Shown here in pieces: positions 1 to 5,165 of a stretch of DNA of 8,036 nucleotides. A program made the position numbers and the translations under genes. Origin of the DNA: JADYYB01 sp964402985 (GTDB lineage: Bacteria; Pseudomonadota; Alphaproteobacteria; Rhizobiales; Kaistiaceae); the NCBI GenBank assembly GCA_964402985.1, contig CAYOET010000247.1:1-8036 (forward strand), written 5' to 3'. The notes beneath the pieces are model-generated. The model worked only from the letters and a program-made list of their open reading frames with translations, had not been told where the DNA came from and did not search any database. Position 1 is the first letter of the stretch. The number at the start of each line of letters is the position of its first letter.

Positions 1-408
1 GTCGCCTACCGCGCCGGCAATCGCGAGCAGGCCTATTTCTATCTCGGGGTGATGCTGCACATGGTCGAGGACATGGGGGTTCCCGCCCACGCCAACGGTC
101 TCGAGCACCAGGCCTTCCCGAATTTCGACGATTTCGAGTTCCTGGCGCTCCTCAACTGGCGGCCGAGCTTTGCCGACATCAACCGCACCGACCCCGGGTT
201 CGCCGAGCCGTGGCGCTACTACGCCTTCAGCCAGGAATGGACGGCGGCCGACGCGCCCGGCTACGACGACATCAAGGGCTTCCCCAAGACCTGGGTGTTC
301 GCCAGCGAGGAGGAGCGCGCCCTCCTCCAAAACCGCCAGGGGCGGACGGCGACGCTGGTTTCCTGGACGCTCGCGAGCGCTCTCCGCGCCTTCGGCCCCA
401 GCGGCTGA
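1..408 (+). CDS. Zinc-dependent phospholipase C-like protein, C-terminal part (5' end outside window)
   Basis: The frame is open from the first base and ends at TGA 406-408, giving 135 visible residues with no start in view. Visible residues 15-30 read LGVMLHMVEDMGVPAHA. The spacing H20-x3-D24-x5-H30 matches the zinc-ligand block of bacterial zinc phospholipases C (the H118/D122/H128 pattern of the Bacillus cereus enzyme). Such enzymes hydrolyse phospholipid head groups and are usually exported. The next metal motif of the family, HxxxE, looks degenerate: positions 42-46 are FDDFE, with Phe where His is expected, although H36 is close by. The C-terminus (RQGRTATLVSWTLASAL) looks like the closing helix. 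Any signal peptide would lie outside the window. An S1/P1-type nuclease, which shares the fold, is the alternative. Substrate and activity are inferred from one motif, so the name is only a family-level suggestion. Confidence 0.55.
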   Translation, partial: VAYRAGNREQAYFYLGVMLHMVEDMGVPAHANGLEHQAFPNFDDFEFLALLNWRPSFADINRTDPGFAEPWRYYAFSQEWTAADAPGYDDIKGFPKTWVFASEEERALLQNRQGRTATLVSWTLASALRAFGPSG

Positions 409-417
409 GGCGCATTT

Positions 418-445
418 CCCCTCCCCCCTTGCACAAGGGGGAGGG
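418..445. terminator. GC-rich palindrome between convergent genes, possible bidirectional terminator
   Basis: The left arm CCCCTCCCCCCTTG and right arm CAAGGGGGAGGG pair over about 12 bp with one bulged C and a very tight centre (CA). It lies 10 bases after the stop of the phospholipase-like gene and 11 bases before the stop of the convergent gloA. There is no run of T on either strand, so it is not a classic intrinsic terminator. Its CTCCCCC/GGGGGAG core resembles the larger repeat at 4979-5154, so it may be a short member of a dispersed intergenic repeat family. Confidence 0.55.
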
Positions 446-456
446 TGAAGGAGCCC

Positions 457-876
457 CTACCAGACGCCGGTATTCGGCATCGACGCCCATGGTTCGGCCA
501 CGGGCAAGGCCTCGCCCGCCTGCAGGAGTTCGATCGAGATGCTGTCGGGGGAGCGGACGAAGGCCATTCGGCCGTCGCGCGGTGGGCGGCTGATCGTGAC
601 GCCGTGGTCCATGAGCCGCCGGCACGTCGCGTAGATGTCGTCGACCTCGTAGGCGAGGTGGCCGAAATTGCGACCGCCGCCATAGGCCTCGGGATCCCAG
701 TTGTGGGTGAGCTCGATTTCCGCCTCGGGGTCGCCGGGGGCGGCAAGGAAATAGAGCGTGAAGCGGCCCTGCGGGTAGTCGCGCTTGCGCACCAGCTCGA
801 GCCCCAGCGCGTCCCGATAGAAGCGGAGCGAGGCCTCGACGTCCGTCACGCGGACCATGGTGTGCAGGTACTTCAT
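457..876 (-). CDS. gloA: Lactoylglutathione lyase (glyoxalase I)
   Basis: This 139-residue protein isomerises the hemithioacetal of methylglyoxal and glutathione to S-lactoylglutathione in the cytoplasm, the first step of methylglyoxal detoxification. The sequence tracks Escherichia coli GloA throughout: MKYLHTMVRV at the start, SLRFYRDALGLEL, AEIELTHNW at 52-60, FGHLAYEVDD at 71-80 and SIEL near the end. The four metal ligands are in place as H5, E55, H73 and E116, typical of the short Ni/Co-type enzymes. The usual DPDG before the last ligand is changed to SPDS, and the protein runs about 20 residues past E116. The start at 876 has a GGAG about 10 bases upstream. The gene is monocistronic, convergent with the phospholipase-like gene and divergent from the small gene at 1060. 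Confidence 0.93.
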   Translation of the reverse strand: MKYLHTMVRVTDVEASLRFYRDALGLELVRKRDYPQGRFTLYFLAAPGDPEAEIELTHNWDPEAYGGGRNFGHLAYEVDDIYATCRRLMDHGVTISRPPRDGRMAFVRSPDSISIELLQAGEALPVAEPWASMPNTGVW

Positions 877-1059
877 CGGCAGATTACTCCGCTGGCGTGG
901 GCTCGAGAGCCACCACTAGCCGTCCGCCGCGCGCGCCGCCAGCGCCTCTCGACTCCGCCGGGAATGGTCGTTCTGGCTCCCCATCCTGAGGGGGTTCAGC
1001 CCGGAAAGAATGAGCGCAAGACTCCACCCGATCGCGGAGGCGAGCGAGGGAGGTCGACG
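877..1059. promoter_or_regulatory. Divergent intergenic region between gloA and the 1060-2326 gene run
   Basis: This 183-base gap must contain the gloA promoter on the reverse strand and probably that of the three-gene forward run. I could not pick out convincing -35/-10 boxes. Visible structure is limited to a small hairpin at 900-911 (GGCTC-GA-GAGCC) and the ribosome binding site of the forward gene (GGGAGG just before 1060). Assignment as a promoter region rests on gene orientation alone. Confidence 0.4.
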
Positions 1060-1395
1060 ATGGCGATCACCGCAATCCAGTTCGGGCGCCTGTGGGCGCG
1101 CGACTTCGACGACCCGCACAGCCACAGCGTGACCGTCGAGGTCGACGGCCACCCGGCGCTGTGCGAGATCGCGCTCCACGGCACGTGGACGGCCGGCGAG
1201 TCGCACCATTCGTCGGACGCCTACATCACGCGCATCGTCAGCGCGAAGGGCGTCGAGGATTTCCCCAACCAGCAGCACACCAGCGCCAACCTCATCCCGG
1301 TCGTATTCCGGGAGGGAGTGAGGAGCGTGACGTTCAAGGTCGAGGTCTTCCAGTCCAAGGGCATGGCCCGCTGGCTGATCCATCATTGGACCTGA
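1060..1395 (+). CDS. Hypothetical protein, 111 residues, histidine-rich
   Basis: I do not recognise this family. The start at 1060 is chosen because GGGAGG sits 6 bases upstream. The frame is open further upstream (to 445), but that stretch is antisense to gloA. The protein begins MAITAIQFGRLWARDFDD and ends RWLIHHWT. It has no signal peptide or membrane segment. Alternating hydrophobic stretches (SVTVEVDG, LCEIALHG, SVTFKVEVF) suggest a small all-beta fold. Nine of 111 residues are histidine (20, 22, 31, 40, 49, 50, 73, 108, 109), including two HH pairs, which could be metal-related, but that is speculation. It is followed after 24 bases by the next small gene, so the two are probably co-transcribed. 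Confidence 0.8.
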   Translation: MAITAIQFGRLWARDFDDPHSHSVTVEVDGHPALCEIALHGTWTAGESHHSSDAYITRIVSAKGVEDFPNQQHTSANLIPVVFREGVRSVTFKVEVFQSKGMARWLIHHWT

Positions 1396-1419
1396 CGGGA
1401 GCCGGAGGAGAACGAGACC

Positions 1420-1755
1420 ATGGCGCAGGATCGCGGGATGCCGATCGAGGTCACGCCGACGCGGACGGCCTTCGTCTACGACACGCTGACCGGAAAGGTC
1501 GTGCACATCCACCAGTTCGTGCCCGCCCGGCCGGGGCGGACGATTCCGGACGACGAGATGGAGAAGGTGGCGATCGAGCTGGCGCCGCTCGCATTCGACC
1601 GCGCGCGCCTCCGCGTGGTGCACGCCGACGAGAGGCAGTCCGAGCTTTCGCCCGAATCCAACTACCGGGTCGACCTCAAGTCGCGGGCGCTGGTGGTGGA
1701 GCGTGCCGAACGCTTCCACCCCGGCGAGCGACCGGAGCGTCCAAAGCGCGGCTGA
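1420..1755 (+). CDS. Hypothetical protein, 111 residues
   Basis: I do not recognise this protein. It starts MAQDRGMPIEV with GGAGGAG about 9 bases before the ATG. A second in-frame ATG at 1438 has no comparable site. The centre reads TAFVYDTLTGKVVHIHQFVPA (residues 16-36), a strand-turn-strand pattern, then an acidic segment (PDDEMEKVAIELAPLAF), then RLRVVHADE and NYRVDLKSRALVVE. The whole looks like a small soluble alpha/beta domain with a basic, proline-containing tail (ERPERPKRG). No signal peptide or membrane helix is visible. It lies 24 bases after the preceding small gene and 64 bases before the flavoprotein gene, in the same direction, so a three-gene transcription unit is likely. Function is unknown. 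Confidence 0.8.
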   Translation: MAQDRGMPIEVTPTRTAFVYDTLTGKVVHIHQFVPARPGRTIPDDEMEKVAIELAPLAFDRARLRVVHADERQSELSPESNYRVDLKSRALVVERAERFHPGERPERPKRG

Positions 1756-1819
1756 ACCGCCGACCCAGGCAACAAGTCGGGCCGCTGGGCGTTCGCCTCG
1801 AACCGTCGAGGAGAACTTC

Positions 1820-2326
1820 ATGGCCAGAGACCAGCAGCACACCGACAAGTCTCCCGCCGAGATCGCCGACCGTATCTGGGAACTCGCGAGGAAGACCGAC
1901 TTCTGCATGCTCGGCACCTGGGACGGCGAGCGCATCCGCGCCCGTCCGCTATCGGCGCGCGTCTTCCGCGAGGAGGACGCGATCTATTTCCTGGTCGACG
2001 CGAGCGGCGAGAAGAACGGGCAGATCGAAGCATACCCGCTCGTCACGCTGACCTTCGCCGACCCCGGCTCGCATCACTATGTGACCATCGTGGGCCGAGC
2101 GTCGGTCACCAACGACCGGGCGAAGATCGCCGACCTCTGGTCGAAATTCGACCGGGCGTGGTGGGACGACGAGAACGATCCCGCGATCCGGCTCCTCACC
2201 GTGCGCCCCGAGGAGGGCGAGCTGTGGGACAGCCCCAACCGCCTCGTCGCCGCCGCGGTCATGCTCACTGCCGCCGTGACCGGCGCGAAGCCGTCCTTCG
2301 GGGACAACGCGAAGGTCTCGCTCTAG
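1820..2326 (+). CDS. Pyridoxamine 5'-phosphate oxidase-related FMN-binding protein (general stress protein 26 type)
   Basis: This 168-residue protein has the layout of the Pyrid_ox_like/general stress protein 26 family. An N-terminal helix (IADRIWELARKTDFCML, about 16-31) is followed by GTWDGERIRARPLSARVFREEDAIYFLVDASGEKNGQI, the split-barrel strands that normally cradle flavin phosphate. Next come VTLTFADPGSHHYVTIVGRASV, a segment ending AWWDDENDPAIRLLTVRPEEGELWDSP (about 113-139), and a short tail ending AKVSL. Family members are small soluble dimeric flavin-binding proteins, often stress-induced, and most have no proven substrate. True PdxH activity is unlikely because this subfamily lacks the PdxH-specific tail. 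The start at 1820 has GAGGAG 6 bases upstream. The frame is open back to 1703, but that part overlaps the preceding gene. It is the last gene of the putative three-gene run and is followed by a hairpin at 2342-2382. Confidence 0.9.
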   Translation: MARDQQHTDKSPAEIADRIWELARKTDFCMLGTWDGERIRARPLSARVFREEDAIYFLVDASGEKNGQIEAYPLVTLTFADPGSHHYVTIVGRASVTNDRAKIADLWSKFDRAWWDDENDPAIRLLTVRPEEGELWDSPNRLVAAAVMLTAAVTGAKPSFGDNAKVSL

Positions 2327-2341
2327 GCGCATCCACGGCTT

Positions 2342-2382
2342 CTCCCGCCCGTTGGCCGGGCGCGCCAGGCGTGGGCGGGGAG
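2342..2382 (+). terminator. Hairpin downstream of the stress flavoprotein gene
   Basis: CTCCCGCCC (2342-2350) pairs with GGGCGGGGAG (2373-2382) with one bulge. A second inner stem of TGGC with GCCA lies within the loop. It starts 16 bases after the TAG stop and no gene covers it. It lacks a T run, as is common in GC-rich genomes, so termination is inferred from position and stem strength only. Confidence 0.5.
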
Positions 2383-2390
2383 CTGATTCC

Positions 2391-2450
2391 CGGCCTACCC
2401 CTTCTCCCCGGGTCGCGGAGCGCTCTATGCTCCGTCGATGTCCTCCCGCT
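2391..2450. repeat. Probable degenerate half-copy of the 4979-5154 repeat
   Basis: CGGCCTACCCC here matches the start of the right half of the large repeat (around 5095-5105). As in that copy, it is followed by a C/T-rich stretch, a short hairpin, a TCGA and a CCTCCC block. Here the hairpin is CGGAGC (2416-2421) with GCTCCG (2429-2434); in the other copy it is AAATCGC with GCGATTT. The stem sequence differs but the order of parts is the same, which fits compensatory divergence of one element. The resemblance was judged by eye and covers only about 60 bases. Confidence 0.4.
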
Positions 2451-2529
2451 GCCACCCCTGCCGAGCGAACGGAGCGGGAAACACTCCCGCGACGGGCCGC
2501 GAGGGGATCGGCCCAGACGTATCCCAACC

Positions 2530-3534
2530 ATGATCCACTACGTCGCGACGGAACGCTTCCGGGGCGCGGCGGCGGCGCTGCCGCGCCTCGCCGGCATGAA
2601 GGCGCATATCCGCGTCAACAGCTACGAGGAGCTCTTCTTCGAGCGCGGGGGACCGATCGGCCACTACATCTTCTCCGATCTCGATCGCCTGTCGCGCTAC
2701 GAGATCGAGAACCTCGAGCGCTTCGCCCGCGCGCTGCAACGCGCCGCGCCCGAGGCCAAGATCCTCAACCGGCCGATCGCCTTCCTAGCGCGCTTCCCGC
2801 TTCTCCTTGCGCTGCACCGCGCGGGGATCAATGCGTTCTCGGCGGTGCGGCTCGACACCGGCGAGCGGCCGAAGGCGTTCCCGGTGTTCCTGCGCACCGA
2901 GGACGGGCATCTCGGTCCGGAGAGCGATCTCCTCCGCGACGACCAGGAGTTCGACGACGCGCTCGCCGCCCTCGGCCGCGAGGGAAAGCCGCGGCGCGGG
3001 CGCATCGCGATCGGCTTCAACGGCGAGCCGGGAGCGGACGGGCGCTACCGCAAATACGGCGCGTACAGCATCGGCGGCCGCATCGTCGCCGACGAGCTGT
3101 TCGTCAGCGACCAGTGGGCGGTCAAGGACGCGGTGGCGATCCGCGGTCCCGAGGAGATCGCCGAAGAGCTGAGCTACGCCCGCGACAACCCGCATGTCGA
3201 GGCGCTCCGCCCGGTGTTCGCGCTGGCCGGCGTCGACTACGGGCGCGTCGACTACGGGTTCAGCGGCGGACGGCTGCAGGTCTACGAGGTCAACACCAAC
3301 CCGCACGTGCCGGGATACCGCCCGGTCGGCGACCGCGCCGAGCGCCGGGCGCTGGTCGGCAAGGCGTTCGCCGAGGCGCTCCTTGCTCTCGACGGGCCGC
3401 CGCTGCCGCGCGGCCGCGTGCATTTCGACGAGGTTCGTCCGGGCGCGCATGACCGCCGCTTCCCGCGCCGACGGCTGCCGCAAAGCCTCGCCCGCCGGCT
3501 CGCGGACATTCTTACGGGCGACCGGAGGCGCTGA
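2530..3534 (+). CDS. ATP-grasp fold protein of unknown substrate
   Basis: This is a soluble protein of 334 residues. The signature is at 238-259, GRVDYGFSGGRLQVYEVNTNPH, the final strand pair of ATP-grasp enzymes. D241, E253, N255 and N257 stand where the Mg-ATP ligands belong. Upstream, KYGAYSIGGRIVADELFVSDQWAVKD (175-200) matches the central region of this group, in which R/K residues contact ATP and substrate. ATP-grasp enzymes join a carboxylate to an amine or thiol through an acyl phosphate. No partner gene (precursor peptide, methyltransferase or amino-acid enzyme) is adjacent, so the substrate cannot be guessed. The start at 2530 is the first plausible ATG. There is no good ribosome binding site, the nearest purine box (GAGGGGA) being over 20 bases upstream, so the start is less certain than for its neighbours. 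The tail (304-334) is strongly basic. The gene ends 12 bases before the convergent gene's stop. Confidence 0.82.
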   Translation: MIHYVATERFRGAAAALPRLAGMKAHIRVNSYEELFFERGGPIGHYIFSDLDRLSRYEIENLERFARALQRAAPEAKILNRPIAFLARFPLLLALHRAGINAFSAVRLDTGERPKAFPVFLRTEDGHLGPESDLLRDDQEFDDALAALGREGKPRRGRIAIGFNGEPGADGRYRKYGAYSIGGRIVADELFVSDQWAVKDAVAIRGPEEIAEELSYARDNPHVEALRPVFALAGVDYGRVDYGFSGGRLQVYEVNTNPHVPGYRPVGDRAERRALVGKAFAEALLALDGPPLPRGRVHFDEVRPGAHDRRFPRRRLPQSLARRLADILTGDRRR

Positions 3535-3548
3535 GCCGCCCGGCGGCT
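3534..3548. terminator. Perfect palindrome across two convergent stop codons
   Basis: AGCCGCC (3534-3540) and GGCGGCT (3542-3548) are exact reverse complements around a single C. The palindrome includes the last base of the forward TGA stop (3532-3534) and two bases of the reverse TAG stop (3547-3549). As a hairpin it would form a 5-bp stem with a 5-base loop, so it is a weak candidate terminator serving both genes. Confidence 0.4.
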
Positions 3549-3855
3549 AGATGCCGGAGCCTTCGCCTTCGGTGGGGTGCGGAGACGCCTTCCGCTCGGG
3601 CTGGCGACTGCGGAGCGGCGGGAGCTTGTCGGGAAGGAGCATCCAGCCGGCCAGCTCGGGGTCAGCATAGGCGACCACCGCGCCGTTGTCGGAGTCGCTC
3701 GCGATCCAGCTCTCGCCCGAGCTCGGGTCGAGGCCCCAGCGCACGACGTCGAGCTCCGCCGGCCCCTGCTCGGTCGAATGCACGCGGACGAGAATCCTCC
3801 GTCCGTCGCGCGGGGCCGCCGCCATTTTCTGCCATCGCCCGAGGCTTGCCGTCAT
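3547..3855 (-). CDS. Small DUF551-like protein
   Basis: This protein has 102 residues. Residues 8-24 (WQKMAAAPRDGRRILVR) match the opening of small DUF551-like proteins, where a W...AP.DGR.ILV stretch leads into a beta-rich domain. The body continues DVVRWGLDPSSGESWIASDS and ends at AGWMLLPDKLPPL, the usual closing W-x-P-LP-P pattern. The role of this family is unknown, and members occur in both phages and chromosomes. The start at 3855 has GGAG 7 bases upstream. An internal ATG at residue 11 lacks one. The last 20 residues are polar, low in complexity and probably disordered. It is transcribed towards the ATP-grasp gene and divergently from yedI. The domain assignment is by pattern memory and is moderate. 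Confidence 0.7.
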   Translation of the reverse strand: MTASLGRWQKMAAAPRDGRRILVRVHSTEQGPAELDVVRWGLDPSSGESWIASDSDNGAVVAYADPELAGWMLLPDKLPPLRSRQPERKASPHPTEGEGSGI

Positions 3856-3981
3856 CGTTCCGCTCCAGCCATTGTCTCCGATGAAAGATGGAGGTTACTG
3901 CCTCCGCGACAATAGCCCGCCGGTGACGCTGCGCCAGCTGCGATAGGGTGCGCCGGACACCGCCAACCTGACGGAGCGACC
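3856..3981. promoter_or_regulatory. Divergent intergenic region with nested inverted repeats
   Basis: The gap between two divergent starts must carry both promoters. It holds ATTGTC (3871-3876) and its reverse complement GACAAT (3908-3913). Inside lies GGAGG-TTACTG-CCTCC (3890-3905). This could be an operator or a leader hairpin. No convincing -35/-10 pair was identified. The GGAG for yedI lies 5 bases before its ATG. Confidence 0.4.
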
Positions 3982-4959
3982 ATGGCGACCGGACTTCTGG
4001 CACTGCTCGACGACATCGCGGGGATCGCCAAGGTCGCCGCCGCCACCGTCGACGACGCCATCGGCCAGGCGGCCCGTGCCGGCATCAAGGCCTCGGGCGT
4101 GGTGATCGACGACGCGGCGGTGACGCCGACCTATGTCGTCGGCTTCACCGCCGACCGCGAGCTGCCGATCGTGTGGAAGATCGCGGTCGGCTCGCTCAAG
4201 AACAAGCTCCTCATCCTCCTGCCGGTCGCCCTCCTCCTCAGCGGCCTCGCGCCATGGTCGATCACGCCGCTCCTGATGATCGGCGGCCTCTTCCTTTGCT
4301 ACGAGGGCACCGAGAAGGTGTTCGAGGCGATCTGGCCCCACGAGGCCCATGCCCACGAGGACGCCGTCCACGCGGTGGCGGACGCCAAGACGCTCGAGGA
4401 CCAGAAGGTGCGCGGCGCGATCAAGACCGACTTTATCCTCTCGGCCGAGATCATGGCGATCACGCTCGCCGCGCTGGAGACCGACTCGCTCATCCTCCGC
4501 GCCGTGATCCTCGCCATCGTCGGCGTCGGCATCACCGCGCTCGTCTATGGCGGGGTGGCGCTGATCGTGAGGGCCGACGACGCCGGCGTCTCGCTCGCGC
4601 GCGAGGAGCGGCAGGCGGGGCTGCGCGCGCTGGGACGGGCGATCGTGATCGGCGTGCCGTTCCTCCTGCGCGCGCTCAGCGTGGTCGGCACGGCGGCGAT
4701 GATCTGGGTCGGCGGCGGCATCATCGTGCACGGGTTCGAGGAATTCGGCTGGCACCGCCCCGCCGACCTTATCCACGATTTTTCGGCGGGAATCGGTCAC
4801 GCCTTTGCAGGCGCCGGGGGCTTCGTCGAGTGGCTGGTGTCGGCGACGCTGTCGCTGCTCATTGGCCTCGCGATCGGCGCGGTCACCATCCCGGTGGTGC
4901 AGTACGTCGTGGCCCCTGCTGCCGGCGCGGTGCGGGGGATGGTCCGGCGGCCGGCTTAG
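3982..4959 (+). CDS. yedI: DUF808 inner-membrane protein, YedI family
   Basis: The 325 residues align by eye with E. coli YedI (about 305 residues) along the whole length. Matching blocks are LLALLDDIAGIAK at the start, DRELPIVWKIAVGSLKNK (58-75), PWSITPLLMIGGLFLCYEGTEKV (91-113), KVRGAIKTDFILSAEIMAITL (142-162) and ALSVVGTAAMIWVGGGIIVHG (231-251). Hydrophobic stretches at about 75-108, 155-165, 170-196, 220-250 and 283-312 indicate a multi-pass inner-membrane protein. The family's molecular function is not established. A short histidine cluster (H120, H123, H125, H130) sits in the loop after the second hydrophobic block, where YedI has a charged, HK-containing loop. The start at 3982 has GGAG 5 bases upstream. 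It appears monocistronic and is followed by the compound repeat. Confidence 0.92.
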   Translation: MATGLLALLDDIAGIAKVAAATVDDAIGQAARAGIKASGVVIDDAAVTPTYVVGFTADRELPIVWKIAVGSLKNKLLILLPVALLLSGLAPWSITPLLMIGGLFLCYEGTEKVFEAIWPHEAHAHEDAVHAVADAKTLEDQKVRGAIKTDFILSAEIMAITLAALETDSLILRAVILAIVGVGITALVYGGVALIVRADDAGVSLAREERQAGLRALGRAIVIGVPFLLRALSVVGTAAMIWVGGGIIVHGFEEFGWHRPADLIHDFSAGIGHAFAGAGGFVEWLVSATLSLLIGLAIGAVTIPVVQYVVAPAAGAVRGMVRRPA

Positions 4960-4978
4960 CAACAGCGGGCGCGCTCAT

Positions 4979-5154
4979 CCCATTTAACCTCCTCCTTGCG
5001 GGGAGGTCGAAGGTGCGAGGGCTACACCCGAGCAGCTTCGGGAGGGGGTAGCGGGCGAAGCCCGCGTGCTTCCGGTCCTCTTGTACTCTCTTCCGGCCTA
5101 CCCCCTCCCGAAATCGCTCTGCGATTTCGACCTCCCCGCAAGGGGGAGGTTAAG
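4979..5154. repeat. Compound inverted repeat between convergent yedI and prfC
   Basis: The outer arms at 4986-5011 and 5126-5151 are 26-base reverse complements with one mismatch. Inner arms at 5037-5051 and 5098-5112 (TTCGGGAGGGGGTAG and its complement) are perfect over 15 bases. Small local hairpins are nested inside: GCGGGC-GAA-GCCCGC (5051-5065), AAATCGC-TCT-GCGATTT (5111-5127), and a CCTCCCC/GGGGAGG stem within each outer arm. No coding frame with support crosses it. The order suggests two facing copies of one unit of 60-70 bases whose middle has diverged. It may serve as a bidirectional terminator for yedI and prfC. Similar CCTCCCC palindromes are common between genes in sphingomonad-type genomes. 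Confidence 0.8.
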
Positions 5155-5165
5155 GGTGGCGCGCC

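Noticed and set aside
445..1059. N-terminal extension of the small gene at 1060 back to 445
   Set aside because: The extension is antisense to gloA and crosses the divergent intergenic region. The GGGAGG site 6 bases before 1060 gives a better start.
1010..1062. ATG at 1010 after GGAAAG as an alternative upstream start
   Set aside because: It is in a different frame from the 1060 gene, and its translation quickly becomes Arg/Ser/Thr-rich shadow sequence.
916..1935. A reverse open frame of 339 codons
   Set aside because: It runs antisense across three forward genes that each have ribosome binding sites; the composition is shadow-like and it has no motif.
2785..3483. A reverse open frame of 232 codons
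   Set aside because: It lies opposite the ATP-grasp gene, whose catalytic signature is clear. The shadow has no ribosome binding site of note and no motif.
3895..4962. A reverse open frame of 355 codons
   Set aside because: It lies opposite yedI, which matches its family end to end. The shadow protein is rich in Arg, Asp and His with no recognisable domain.
4979..5154. CRISPR array or small RNA gene at the compound repeat
   Set aside because: The arms are inverted, not direct, and there are no evenly spaced unique spacers. No promoter-like sequence supports an independent RNA.
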